A stretch of DNA of 64,000 bases, taken from an uncultured Halobacteriovorax sp. Lineage in GTDB: Bacteria; Bdellovibrionota; Bacteriovoracia; Bacteriovoracales; Bacteriovoracaceae. Under the pieces are notes generated by a model that was not told the DNA's origin, did not search any database, and worked only from the letters and a program-made list of their open reading frames with translations. Shown in pieces: positions 18,525-27,908 of this stretch. Numbering within the stretch: the first letter of the stretch is position 1; every line of letters begins with the position of its first letter. Made by a program: the position numbers and the translations under genes. The stretch covers positions 62,001-126,000 of the forward strand of contig CAJXVS010000009.1 in NCBI GenBank assembly GCA_913061265.1. Direction: 5' to 3'.

Positions 18525-20255
18525 CTAGGTTAAGGTCCACTCACTCAAGATAATCTTTTTATCTTCGACTTGTAGGGAAATACCTAAGAGATCGAGAAGG
18601 TGCTGAATCAACTTTGATTCATCAAGCCCTTTTTGAAATCTAAAGCCTTTTTCCATTTCAATTATAATCTTACTAGGGTGCTCATGAAAGTGACCTTTCA
18701 ATACATTATCTTCTGCCCCAGAAACCAATTTATGATGACTAAAACTAGTTAGGATTTCATTAAGTATCAAATAGAACATCATAGAGACAACAGATGTATT
18801 AAGCTCCCTCTTAAAAGCAGAACTTCCTTTATGATGAGAAAATTCAAACCTAACATTTGATTCAATTGTTCTAAATCTTATGAGTTCAAGAGACTTTAAA
18901 AAGTTCTCATTGATCTCATCGGTCTCTCCAGCATTGGGAAAGGCCTTTGAGAAACCAAGAAAGATCTCTATTAAGTCCTTACAGCGTCTTCCACTTTGTT
19001 TCATTTCAAGAAGACCTTGAGTAACTTCAGCGTCCTCAAGCCATTCGTCCTCTAGCTCTAAGACAGAGATAGTTGCGAGTATTCCAGCAAGAGGGTTATT
19101 TAATTCGTGGGCGATTGACGATGAAATGATACCTAGTTCTTCAGAAGAGCCTGAGTTCTTTTCAATCTTAGAATTATCAGACATCAACATAAGGATTGAT
19201 TGCTGCTGCTCTCCCCTATTGATCTCTAGCCTATTCATCTCAAAGACAGTCCCTTGAGATTCTATCTTTTCTTGATTCGATAGCTTTGAAAGAACAACCG
19301 GTGAGAGGCTTAGTTTTGAAAAGGAAGGGTTATGAAGAATCAACTCTCCCGTCTGAGTGACCATGGCACAAGGAAAAGGAAACCTTGAAAAAGCTTCTTC
19401 CCATAGGGCATTTTCCGCGTCAGCATTCCTTGGATAGACCTTGGCGAAAGAAATACAAACCATTGAATGAAGAAAGTAAGTATAGAATGGGGTTATCGGT
19501 GTAATCTTTTTAGGAAATCGATACAGCGCAAAGGCAGATTTATCGCCATGAACAAGAGGAAGAATCATGCCTCCCCCCATGTCATCACTTAAAAGTTGAT
19601 CAAAATCTTCATAGATCTGAATCGACTTGATTAACTTTTCCTTTCCTATCACTTTTTTTAAGAGCCTATCTAATTCCTCAAAGTCTTCCGTGGTATGAAA
19701 CTCACCATAGAGTTGATAAATGCCCTCCATAACCTCTAAAGCACTTTCTCCTAAAGGGCCTAGGCCTTCACCACGACTTTTAAAAGAGTCTTGAAGTTCT
19801 TCTAGAAAGCTAACCGACTCTTTACCTAGAACTTGAAAGTTCTTAAGGGCATTCTTAGCCAGTTGTTTTTTCTTCTGTTGGCAGAACTCTTCATTAATAA
19901 GTTCTAACAAAGCAGGAATCTGCTCTCTCGTATTCTTATCCAAAACAATAAGGTTATCTGTATCAGGGTAATCCTTCCCTACATTATCGACTAACAGAAA
20001 AAACCAAGAGTTCTTCCACTTTGGAATTTTCTTCTTAAGCAGCTCAAATTCACTTTGGGTTAAAAAGAAAACCTTACCGTTATCAGGCTGGTTTTTCTCA
20101 TTGGCTGCTGACTTTAGGTTCACAATATTAAAAAGATAAGGAAGCCTCTCTATTACTTTTAAAAGCTCACCATTTTCATTTGAATTAAATGTCTCCGCCA
20201 ACCTTATCTCAAGAAGATCCGGTGCCTGTGTTAATGGTAGAGACTGTTCTCTCAC
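18525..20255 (-). CDS. Histidine-kinase-like protein with degenerate ATPase domain
   Basis: 576 residues, apparently cytoplasmic (no signal peptide or membrane helix seen). A dimerisation/phosphoacceptor region is clear, with SSIAHELNNPLAG (H-box). The C-terminal ATPase part is short. It keeps something like an N-box (LILNEILTSF) but shows no recognisable DxGxG or GxGxG motifs before the end, so ATP binding is doubtful. The N-terminal ~350 residues may be a sensor with a PAS-like segment before the H-box; this is unassigned. Start GTG directly after the preceding stop, with AGGGGAA upstream. No response regulator is adjacent. It may act as a phosphotransfer or scaffold protein. Confidence 0.7.
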   Translation of the reverse strand: MREQSLPLTQAPDLLEIRLAETFNSNENGELLKVIERLPYLFNIVNLKSAANEKNQPDNGKVFFLTQSEFELLKKKIPKWKNSWFFLLVDNVGKDYPDTDNLIVLDKNTREQIPALLELINEEFCQQKKKQLAKNALKNFQVLGKESVSFLEELQDSFKSRGEGLGPLGESALEVMEGIYQLYGEFHTTEDFEELDRLLKKVIGKEKLIKSIQIYEDFDQLLSDDMGGGMILPLVHGDKSAFALYRFPKKITPITPFYTYFLHSMVCISFAKVYPRNADAENALWEEAFSRFPFPCAMVTQTGELILHNPSFSKLSLSPVVLSKLSNQEKIESQGTVFEMNRLEINRGEQQQSILMLMSDNSKIEKNSGSSEELGIISSSIAHELNNPLAGILATISVLELEDEWLEDAEVTQGLLEMKQSGRRCKDLIEIFLGFSKAFPNAGETDEINENFLKSLELIRFRTIESNVRFEFSHHKGSSAFKRELNTSVVSMMFYLILNEILTSFSHHKLVSGAEDNVLKGHFHEHPSKIIIEMEKGFRFQKGLDESKLIQHLLDLLGISLQVEDKKIILSEWTLT

Positions 20256-21149
20256 TTATTCCCCTAACCACTCAGTGGCCCTGACTAAAGAGTCACCTTC
20301 TATCCATTCACCATAGATCTTAATACCCCAGTGTAAATGAGGCCCAGTCACTCTTCCTGTCATTCCCGCAAGACCTAGAAGACTTCCCTTAGGGACAATA
20401 TCCCCTTCAACGACATTAAGTTTACTTAGGTGGCCATAAACCGTGAAGATACTAAGCCCATGATCGATGGTGACTGTATTTCCTGTGTAATAGAGGTCTC
20501 TAGCGACAACAACCTTACCTGCATTAGTAGAATAGATAGGAGTTCCTACTGCAGCTCTATAATCTGTCCCTAGATGCTGACCTTGCTTCTTATTATTATA
20601 AAGCCGCTTAGATCCGTAGATGCTTGTTACATATGAATCAAGGGGTATATCAAACTTCTTTGTAAACAACGGTCTCTTAGGAGAAGAGGCATAGTTCTTA
20701 TTGAGAAATTTTTGCTCTTTGCGAATTCTAATCAGAGCTTTTTTAGGAGGAAAGATCTTTTTCTTAGCTACATTTAACTTCTCTGATGGAAAAACTTTCT
20801 TCTCTACACTTAGATTAGCCACTACAGTCAGTTTGCCTCCCGCAGAAAAGGTACATGAGAATGGTTTCATCTTACTAAAATAAGATTCAGCCACATAGGC
20901 CTCAAGACCATCTTTTCCTAAGTAATGAGGGATGGTTTTCTTACGGCACTTTAGAATGCCAGATCCATTAACTCTTAAATCAGGGAAGCTGATAAAATTT
21001 ACTTCACCAGGTTTAATGACATAAGCATTGGGAACAAAGACCTTATCTGGAAGTTGAGTAATCACTTCCTTCTTAGGGGTTGGCTCTGTTTTATTTTTTA
21101 CGGCGCAAGCGCTTAGTAAAACAAACAAAAGGACTAAATATTTCATCAT
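20256..21149 (-). CDS. M23 (LytM) peptidase lipoprotein
   Basis: Lipoprotein signal with lipobox LSAC at about residues 12-15. The C-terminal third is a LytM/M23 domain with an intact zinc site: HLGTDYRA (His and Asp) and HLHWG, plus VTIDHG and YGHLS. It should therefore be an active peptidoglycan endopeptidase facing the periplasm, in contrast to the inactive EnvC-like protein of the same gene run. ATG overlaps the xseA stop (ATGA) with AAGGAAAA as SD. Length 297. Confidence 0.9.
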   Translation of the reverse strand: MMKYLVLLFVLLSACAVKNKTEPTPKKEVITQLPDKVFVPNAYVIKPGEVNFISFPDLRVNGSGILKCRKKTIPHYLGKDGLEAYVAESYFSKMKPFSCTFSAGGKLTVVANLSVEKKVFPSEKLNVAKKKIFPPKKALIRIRKEQKFLNKNYASSPKRPLFTKKFDIPLDSYVTSIYGSKRLYNNKKQGQHLGTDYRAAVGTPIYSTNAGKVVVARDLYYTGNTVTIDHGLSIFTVYGHLSKLNVVEGDIVPKGSLLGLAGMTGRVTGPHLHWGIKIYGEWIEGDSLVRATEWLGE

Positions 21150-22441
21150 TTTTCCTTTAAAACTTTTGCTTTTCCAGTTCCGTCGGAAAAGGCGATAAGT
21201 ATATTAGATTCATCTTTTAATTTCTTATAATCTTTTGAATTAGTAACAACTAAACCATCTTCGGTTTTAACGTAGGAATAGCCTCTATCGAGGACATTCT
21301 TAGGTCCTAATGCTGTTAGCATTTGATTGTAGCCTTCTAATCTAGAAGCAGCAGCCTGCATCCTTTTTTCTATTGAATGCTTCATCCTAACCCCATATTC
21401 ATCTAAGGCCATAGAAAAATCATGAAAGCCAGTTAGTTCATGGAGCCTATTCTTTATATCAACACCTGAAAGTCTTTTTTGAAGTTCATTGAACTGGGCC
21501 CAGAGTAATTCAACTAGCTTTGATGGGTTTGAGTTTTCAAGAACTTCTCGGGATCTTCCCATGGTAAGTTCCATATGATTCAAGAGCGATCTTCTGCTTT
21601 GTCCTAATTTCTCAATGACCTTGGTTTGAGTTTCAGTCAAGGTCTCTGCCGCAGCAGACGGGGTCTCACAGCGTTGATCAGAGACAAAGTCAGAGATAGA
21701 AAAGTCCACTTGATGCCCTACTGCACTTATGATGGGAATAGGACAATTATAGATTTCCCAGGCCAGGGCTTCATCATTAAAGGCCCAAAGATCTTCTAGT
21801 GATCCGCCTCCTCTGGTTAAGACGATGACATCAATCTGTTTTTCTTTTGGAGCAGCTAAGCTAAACTTGATGGTCGCAATTAAAGCGTTCCTAAGTGAAG
21901 CAGGGGCAGCGTCCCCTTGAACCACAGCAGGAACCAACATAAGATCCATTTGAATGCTTCTTCTTTCATAGATATTGATAAAGTCTTGAAAGGCTGCGGA
22001 GCTACCCGCCGTAATAACGGCCACTCTTTTGGGAAGGCTTGGAATAGGCTTTTTGTTTTCCATATCAAAGAGGCCTTCCGAGGCCAATTTCTTTTTAAGT
22101 TTTTCAAACTCTAATTTTAAGTCACCTTTACCGGCCACTTGAATTTGCTTAATGATGAGTTGAAAGGTTCCTCGTTTTCCATAGACGCCAATGCCGCCAC
22201 TACAGATAACCTTATCTCCATCTTTAAGATTCTTCATGACAGGATTTCTTAAAGCGTCTCCTTTAAAGACCGCTGCAGAAATAGCTGACTGACTATCAGA
22301 GAGAGTTAGATACCAATGCCCACCAGAGCTACAGCTTAGGTTAGAGATTTCTCCTAGGACCATAAGGGAGCGAAAACTCGATTCTAGGTTTTGTTTAATG
22401 GAGGTAACGACTGACGTCACGCTTTGGGATTCGTCTCTCAT
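21146..22441 (-). CDS. xseA: Exodeoxyribonuclease VII large subunit
   Basis: Large catalytic subunit of exonuclease VII, degrading single-stranded DNA. N-terminal OB fold: VLGEISNLSCSSGGHWYLTL and VICSGGIGVYG. Core motifs: AVITAGSSAAFQDF, VIVLTRGGGSLEDLWAFND and SAVGHQVDFSISDFVSD; a coiled-coil region follows and the C-terminus has VLDRGYSYV. Length 431 is normal. The small subunit xseB is not seen in this window. It lies between a glycosyltransferase gene and the M23 lipoprotein gene in the same-strand run. Confidence 0.95.
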   Translation of the reverse strand: MRDESQSVTSVVTSIKQNLESSFRSLMVLGEISNLSCSSGGHWYLTLSDSQSAISAAVFKGDALRNPVMKNLKDGDKVICSGGIGVYGKRGTFQLIIKQIQVAGKGDLKLEFEKLKKKLASEGLFDMENKKPIPSLPKRVAVITAGSSAAFQDFINIYERRSIQMDLMLVPAVVQGDAAPASLRNALIATIKFSLAAPKEKQIDVIVLTRGGGSLEDLWAFNDEALAWEIYNCPIPIISAVGHQVDFSISDFVSDQRCETPSAAAETLTETQTKVIEKLGQSRRSLLNHMELTMGRSREVLENSNPSKLVELLWAQFNELQKRLSGVDIKNRLHELTGFHDFSMALDEYGVRMKHSIEKRMQAAASRLEGYNQMLTALGPKNVLDRGYSYVKTEDGLVVTNSKDYKKLKDESNILIAFSDGTGKAKVLKEK

Positions 22442-22472
22442 TTGCGTGATTATTTTAACAAAGGGCTGGCCT

Positions 22473-23510
22473 CTATCGCCCTACGCATCGCGATAGGTAA
22501 TCAGAGATAATCCGCCCCCAAGAAAAGGGATTCCCCTCTTCAGATCGGCCAAAGTCCCCTTGGACAAGGGCTTTGAGAGATTCACTGTATTCTTCTATGG
22601 TTTTAGTGAAGTGAATATTTTTACAAGATAATAATTCCTTCTCTGTATGAGAGGAATAATTCGTTAAAACCTGACAACCTAGTTCAACTCCTGCCAAGAG
22701 TGAGCCTCTTCGAAGCGTTGCGCCATCAATAAAATAAGTCAGAAGAACCTTACAATTTGAGAGGATCTCAGCCACTTCTCTATCTTCAAGAAAGCCCGTT
22801 TTAACAATATTCAAGGAACCATTATATTTTATTTTTTGATAATCATTCTCGGTCACTCCGATATGAACCACTTGGATATCAAGGGATTCTAAGGCCTCTA
22901 AGATAAGTTCATTTCTCTTACTTGAATGAAAAGAGCCAAAGAGACAAACATACTCCCCGGCTTTAAGATTTAACTTTTGGAGCATATGCTCTGAGATATC
23001 ATCTTTTAAGATATTACTTCCCACTGGTAAATGAGAGACCGGGTTTAGAGATTTAGGACCTAAGAGTTCGACAAAAGATTCTGTGCTACAGAAAACTTGA
23101 TCAGAGGACAAGAGCATCAGCTTTCCCATTAGGTTATGTAGGGAAAATAAGATTAATGATTTAAGATTTCCTAAATAAGGGTAATTGTATTCATGAACCA
23201 TAAGTTCAATCTTTTTTCTTTTAAAAAGAGAATAAACAAAAAGAAGGATTGGAAACTGAAGGTTGATACCCCTCTTACCGTACATATAGGGAACGTATTG
23301 AATGAGAACTGTATCTGCGTCACTACGAATTAGTCTTAAGAATCTTAAAAGGAGCTTTAACCCCTTCCAGTCACCAGGATCTGATCCAAAGAGAAATTCG
23401 ACTCTTGTATGTTTCTTAAGTTCATTTGAGAACTGAAAGCTATAATCACTTAAGCCACTTCTATAAGGGGGAAGATAAGGCGAAACGAAGAGGGTCGAGC
23501 CCTTATTCAT
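22473..23510 (-). CDS. Glycosyltransferase, GT4-like
   Basis: About 345 residues. The N-terminus (TLFVSPYLPPYRSGLSDYS) is typical of the GT-B acceptor domain, and VCLFGSFHSSKRNELILEAL resembles the start of the donor domain. GCQVLTN is near the usual E-x7-E region, but the pattern is weak. Likely transfers a sugar to an envelope polysaccharide or lipid; donor and acceptor unknown. Start ATG 23510, or ATG 23522, both weak SD. It overlaps the methyltransferase gene end by 8 bp. Confidence 0.75.
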   Translation of the reverse strand: MNKGSTLFVSPYLPPYRSGLSDYSFQFSNELKKHTRVEFLFGSDPGDWKGLKLLLRFLRLIRSDADTVLIQYVPYMYGKRGINLQFPILLFVYSLFKRKKIELMVHEYNYPYLGNLKSLILFSLHNLMGKLMLLSSDQVFCSTESFVELLGPKSLNPVSHLPVGSNILKDDISEHMLQKLNLKAGEYVCLFGSFHSSKRNELILEALESLDIQVVHIGVTENDYQKIKYNGSLNIVKTGFLEDREVAEILSNCKVLLTYFIDGATLRRGSLLAGVELGCQVLTNYSSHTEKELLSCKNIHFTKTIEEYSESLKALVQGDFGRSEEGNPFSWGRIISDYLSRCVGR

Positions 23511-24672
23511 CTTTATTACCATAGGCTAGGACAAGTCCTCCCCATCTTTTTAAGAAGGGAATCTTAGGCGCTATCTTTTCAAAACGAAATTTCTTTAAAT
23601 GAGTGAATCTTGTGGTGAGGACCTTAGTATTTCTAAAATACTTCTTAAACATTCGCCCATAACCTTTAAAACTAAAAGCATAGTGAACAATAGGAAGATC
23701 AGTTAAAGGCTGCCAAAGATTATGAAAGGTTGGCAGAAGTTTTTCAGAAAAAACGCTAAGAAAACCCCATAGATAGGTCATCGGATTATTGCTTAAGAAT
23801 TCGTAATGCAAACTTGGAGCTGTAATGATAAAGGCGCCTCTCGGCTTTAAGACTTTATAAGCCCCCTCTATCATCTCTTCAGGCCTTACAAGATGTTCAA
23901 TGACTTCTGTGCTTAGGACCGCATCAAAGCTATTGGCCTCAAAGGATTGATCTTCAACTGAAGCGAGTGAGATTATTTGAGTCCTTGGATCTTTCTTAAC
24001 AGCTCCAACAACTCCCCACTCACCAAAGATATTTGTCGCTAATAACTCAGCCTCAGGGAAGTGTTGCCTAAGAACCCAAAGTAATCTTCCATCACCACAG
24101 CCGTATTCTAAGATTCGGTACTTTCCATCTTCACGATAGGGAATGATCTTCTTAAGTAAGTCTGCTACTTCTCTATGAGAATCTAAGTGAACATCGTAAT
24201 GCCCCACTTCTTCGTCAGGAGGGTTGGCTATATGACAGGCCTTATAATAATCCACTCCATTTCTTTCTAGTTCGATGATCTCTTCAGTAGATGCCTTATT
24301 AAAGACTTCCCTAGAGCGCTTATACTCTTCTTCAGCGAGTTCTCTCCAAGAGATCAGTATGTCTTTTTCTTCATGGTTTAATAGGCAATCAGTTGGTTTC
24401 GCTTTTTTCTGAAGATCAAAGAAACGCGATACGGCAGCCTTTCTTATCTTAAAAAGGGGCAGAGCAACGGTAGGTTTTAAGAAGCTATTTATTCTTGTAG
24501 TAGATGAATCGAGGGGTGAAGGATCTTTTCTTAAGAAATGAAGTTGAACAAAGAGTCGAAACTCTTTATCAATTAAGTATTCAACTCTTGAGTTCGGTGG
24601 GTACTCTGAAGTATAGGTCTTAAGCAACTCTCCTGTTTCTCTTAAGACCTGTTCTGAGTGAAATGACTCCAT
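23503..24672 (-). CDS. Class I SAM-dependent methyltransferase
   Basis: 389 residues. The SAM-binding motif ILEYGCGDGRLLWVL sits near residue 190, followed by SFDAVLSTEVIEHLVRPEEM and VLKPRGAFIITAPS, as in UbiE/Methyltransf_11 enzymes. The N-terminal ~180 residues are charged and unrecognised. SD GAGGG precedes the ATG. Coupled to the downstream glycosyltransferase gene by overlap, so a carbohydrate or lipid target is plausible but not shown. Confidence 0.85.
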   Translation of the reverse strand: MESFHSEQVLRETGELLKTYTSEYPPNSRVEYLIDKEFRLFVQLHFLRKDPSPLDSSTTRINSFLKPTVALPLFKIRKAAVSRFFDLQKKAKPTDCLLNHEEKDILISWRELAEEEYKRSREVFNKASTEEIIELERNGVDYYKACHIANPPDEEVGHYDVHLDSHREVADLLKKIIPYREDGKYRILEYGCGDGRLLWVLRQHFPEAELLATNIFGEWGVVGAVKKDPRTQIISLASVEDQSFEANSFDAVLSTEVIEHLVRPEEMIEGAYKVLKPRGAFIITAPSLHYEFLSNNPMTYLWGFLSVFSEKLLPTFHNLWQPLTDLPIVHYAFSFKGYGRMFKKYFRNTKVLTTRFTHLKKFRFEKIAPKIPFLKRWGGLVLAYGNKDE

Positions 24673-24678
24673 TTACCC

Positions 24679-26070
24679 TCAATTAACCAAGCTTTTAAAG
24701 AGCTTGAATCCTTTAAGATAATTCACGGCTTGCATCACTTGATAGTCCTCATCCGCATTATATTTCTTAAAGAGGTCCTCTTTTTCAGCATCATTATTTT
24801 TCTTTGAAAGCCTCTTTTTCCTTAGGGCCTTTAATCTTTCTTTTCGGGCCTTTCGTTCAGCTTTTTCTGTGACTAGTCTTATTTTCTTTTCATCGTCAGT
24901 TTCGATAGTCGCGGTTAAGTGATTTCGAAGGTCTTTCTCTCGTAAGTATCTTCCTTCAACCTTATTTTCGCCGACCCACTTACCTTCAAAGTCAGAAACT
25001 TCAATGTCAGGCTTTATTCCCACAGCTTGAATCTTTCTTCCACTTGGAGTCATATACTGAGCAATGGTTAATTTTACACCTTGTACATTATCAATCTTGG
25101 CGACCGTTTGAACTGAGCCTTTTCCAAAACTTTGAGTCCCCATAATAATGGCGCGCTTGGAATCCTGAAGAGCACCTGCAACAATCTCTGAAGCACTAGC
25201 ACTAGCTCCATTGATAAGGACCACAACTGGCAATTTTAATTCCTTATGACCGGTCTTTTTAACATATCTAATTTCTTTATGTTTTGGGTCTCGCCCTTCA
25301 GTTGAAACAACTATTCCATCTTTTAAAAAGATACTACTAACATTAACGGCTTCTTCTAAGAGTCCACCTGGATTGGCCCTAAGATCTAGAATCACACCAG
25401 CGAGGTTCTTCGTCTTCTTTCTAAATTTCTTAAGAGCTTTTCTCACTTCTTCACCAGAATTTTTTTGAAACTGGATCAATCTAATATGAGCATATTTCTT
25501 GTCGATCAAGCTTGATTTAACTGACTTGATCTTGATGATCTCTCTTCTGATTTCAAAGTGCTTGATTCCGTCGCTGCCTTCTCTTGATACACCAATATGA
25601 ATCTTTTGATGAAGATCCCCACGCATACGCTCAACGGCCTCTTCTAGAGTAATACCAACAGTAGAGTCATGATTAATCTCAACAATACGATCCCCTGCCT
25701 TGAGGCCAGCTCTAAAAGCCGGAGTATCTTCAATAGGAGTGATGATAACAAGCACACCATCTTTTTGAGTTACTTCTATTCCAAGGCCACCAAACTCACC
25801 TTTGGTGTCTTCTTGCATCTTAGTAAAGACTTCTTTATCTAAAAAAGCGCTATGAGGATCTAAGGTGTTCATCATTCCTCTGATAGCGCCTTGGATAAGT
25901 TTTTCCGTATCTACATCTCTGTAGTATTGAGACTCAACAAGAAAGAGAACCTTATTAAAGAGTTCTAACTTCTCGAAACGAGACTTTCCTTTTTTACTTT
26001 TCGCTGAAAAAGCTGGTAGTGAAAAAATAAGTGTACTCACCCCCAAAAGGGCGATCAAGGTTTTGCGCAT
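24679..26070 (-). CDS. ctpA: C-terminal processing peptidase (S41, CtpA/Prc type)
   Basis: Periplasmic serine protease with Ser-Lys dyad. Signal peptide (SLPAFSA), then the S41 N-terminal helix region (YYRDVDTEKLIQGAIRGM), a PDZ domain (about residues 95-170, with GGLGIEV and AGLKAGDRI), and the catalytic domain with NGASASASEIVAGAL (nucleophile Ser) and GTQSFGKGSVQ (Lys). A lysine/arginine-rich C-terminus follows. Strong SD GGAGG. It directly follows the ftsEX-envC genes, a common arrangement, and may trim peptidoglycan hydrolases or their regulators. Confidence 0.95.
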   Translation of the reverse strand: MRKTLIALLGVSTLIFSLPAFSAKSKKGKSRFEKLELFNKVLFLVESQYYRDVDTEKLIQGAIRGMMNTLDPHSAFLDKEVFTKMQEDTKGEFGGLGIEVTQKDGVLVIITPIEDTPAFRAGLKAGDRIVEINHDSTVGITLEEAVERMRGDLHQKIHIGVSREGSDGIKHFEIRREIIKIKSVKSSLIDKKYAHIRLIQFQKNSGEEVRKALKKFRKKTKNLAGVILDLRANPGGLLEEAVNVSSIFLKDGIVVSTEGRDPKHKEIRYVKKTGHKELKLPVVVLINGASASASEIVAGALQDSKRAIIMGTQSFGKGSVQTVAKIDNVQGVKLTIAQYMTPSGRKIQAVGIKPDIEVSDFEGKWVGENKVEGRYLREKDLRNHLTATIETDDEKKIRLVTEKAERKARKERLKALRKKRLSKKNNDAEKEDLFKKYNADEDYQVMQAVNYLKGFKLFKSLVN

Positions 26071-26088
26071 AGGTCCTCCACCTAAATA

Positions 26089-27117
26089 TTAAAGACGCTG
26101 GCTTTGATTATTGTTCAATGCCTGATTCCTGTCTAGTAATAGGATTGTATTTTGAGCTTTGTTCTTTTTTCTTACTTCAAAGTAGAGCTTCCCTTCGTTC
26201 TTAGCAACATCGAATGTTTTTCCAATGCTAGCTCCGGCCTTTAACTTCTGTCCCTTTTTAACTGTGGGTAAGAATTGGCCTAGGAAAATACTCTTAACTT
26301 CATTACCATGATCCACCATGACAACATTCCCATAGGTCGATAGAGAGCCGGTGTGAATGACTTTACCGGCGCGCGATGACTTAACATTTTGGCGCACATC
26401 AAATTTATAGGTAACGCCTTTTTTCTGATATTCCATATCTGAGATTTTAGCGAGGGGTGCCGTAAACCTCTCGCTGATCATCTTGGTCTTCTTTGATTTT
26501 ACAGCAGAGCGCACAAGCTTCTTAGCTTTGTTTAATTTCAATTTGCCCTGAAGCTTATCTTTTAGTCTCTTTACTTCAACGTAACGAAGAGATTTCTCTC
26601 TCTTAGTCTCTTCCATGTCCTTCATCAGGTTAAGAAGATCTGCTTCAACTTCCCTAACGCTTGTTAGTTTCGATTGAAGAGCTGTCAATTTTGTTCTGAC
26701 TTTGGAGTTATCTTTTAAGAACTTCTCTAGAACAATAGCCTCTTTCTTTAAGCTCTTCTTAAGAAGCCTCAGGTATAAGAGTTCCCCTGGTTTCTGGTTC
26801 TTTCTGAACTTTATGACGAGAAGGTTCTTGATCGATTTTTCTAATTTCTCAACTCTTTGATTAGCCTGTACTTCATTATCTTTAAGCTTTCTTTGAAGGG
26901 TAAAGATAGAATCCTCTACCGTTTCTTTTTCTTTTAGAGTTCTTAGATACTTTTTATTACCCTTTCCTAAGCTCGACTCTAAAGAGTAGATCTCTTTAGT
27001 AATCACTTTTAGTTCTTTCTTTTGATTCTGAAGAACCTGTCTTAAGTTTGGTCGTTTCGGAACAGCAGCGAAGGCCACTGAACTTAAAAGAAAAAGAGTA
27101 AAAAGAAGTTTCTTCAA
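26089..27117 (-). CDS. envC: EnvC-like murein hydrolase activator with degenerate LytM domain
   Basis: Signal peptide (cut after about SSVAFA), a long coiled coil (about residues 25-220), then a C-terminal LytM fold. The zinc ligands of active M23 enzymes are gone: KGVTYKFD replaces HxG(x)D, FLGQF replaces the YGH motif, and LYFEVR replaces HLHxE. This is the state of EnvC, which activates amidases rather than cutting peptidoglycan. It lies directly downstream of ftsX. I prefer TTG 27117 (LKKLLFTLFLL, TTGA overlap with the ftsX stop); TTG 27129 is also open. Confidence 0.88.
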   Translation of the reverse strand: MKKLLFTLFLLSSVAFAAVPKRPNLRQVLQNQKKELKVITKEIYSLESSLGKGNKKYLRTLKEKETVEDSIFTLQRKLKDNEVQANQRVEKLEKSIKNLLVIKFRKNQKPGELLYLRLLKKSLKKEAIVLEKFLKDNSKVRTKLTALQSKLTSVREVEADLLNLMKDMEETKREKSLRYVEVKRLKDKLQGKLKLNKAKKLVRSAVKSKKTKMISERFTAPLAKISDMEYQKKGVTYKFDVRQNVKSSRAGKVIHTGSLSTYGNVVMVDHGNEVKSIFLGQFLPTVKKGQKLKAGASIGKTFDVAKNEGKLYFEVRKKNKAQNTILLLDRNQALNNNQSQRL

Positions 27118-27908
27118 GCTGTTTTCCAACCTCTCGTTGATGTCACAAAGAAAAAGATAAGGCTAAGTGATGCAAAGATTAAGACACCTGCTAAGTTTAC
27201 TTTCCCAAAGATAAAGACGGGAATGAGCATAAGTGCAGCTGAAGCTAAATAGCCAAGAGCCGCTGAGACTTTAACAACATTCTTACGGCGGCTAAAACGC
27301 TCAACGAGGTAGGCTTCCCTACCGAGTTCTGAGCCTAAGCTCAGGCCAAAGACTAGATAGAGAAGAGCGGCTAGTAAAACAAGAAGCCCTCCTACTTTCA
27401 ATTTTAATGAGCTTTTAAATGAATTTATCCAATCAGTTGTCTTCTTCTGACTTCCAATAGTTGGCCCTAGAGTTACTTCCTCTTCGCCTGTCAGGCGGGC
27501 CAAGTATTTCTTAATTAATTTTTGGCTTCTCGCTTCTAATTCAGGCGCGAAAGAGATCTTTAACCCAGAAATACTAGGAGCTACAAAGCTCTCAGGAAGA
27601 TCAATCCCAACATCACCGATGACTTCACCTAACTGAGCCTTGATTTGATCTTTAGAAATATTTCTTACAGCAGAAACTCCAGGGAGCTCCATTAACTTGC
27701 GCCTGATTCCTTCTGAATTTATTTTCTTATCTACTAGAGCGAAAAAATGAGGTGCTTCTCCCATAGAAGGAAGATTACTCATTAAGTTATCTTGAAGCCG
27801 CTCAGATTGGCCTAAGAAAAAGCAAAGAGTAAACCCAGATAAAAAGAAGCCTATGGCCCTTAAAGGGTTCTTAATTAAGACTTCACCAAATAGTTTTAAA
27901 TAAAGCAT
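27114..27908 (-). CDS. ftsX: Cell-division protein FtsX
   Basis: Permease-like partner of FtsE. Four membrane segments: one near the N-terminus (GFFLSGFTLCFFLG) and three in the C-terminal half, with a periplasmic domain between (about 45-170). The large loop contains the pattern VSAVRNISKDQ typical of FtsX. Length 264 is at the short end of the family. Overlaps ftsE by 13 bp and the envC gene by 4 bp, so all three should be translationally coupled. It transmits ATP hydrolysis to EnvC across the inner membrane. Confidence 0.92.
   Translation of the reverse strand: MLYLKLFGEVLIKNPLRAIGFFLSGFTLCFFLGQSERLQDNLMSNLPSMGEAPHFFALVDKKINSEGIRRKLMELPGVSAVRNISKDQIKAQLGEVIGDVGIDLPESFVAPSISGLKISFAPELEARSQKLIKKYLARLTGEEEVTLGPTIGSQKKTTDWINSFKSSLKLKVGGLLVLLAALLYLVFGLSLGSELGREAYLVERFSRRKNVVKVSAALGYLASAALMLIPVFIFGKVNLAGVLIFASLSLIFFFVTSTRGWKTA

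Noticed and set aside
18516-18540. Fluoride riboswitch before crcB
   Set aside because: crcB overlaps or abuts the preceding gene, leaving no leader for a riboswitch, and no such fold was seen.
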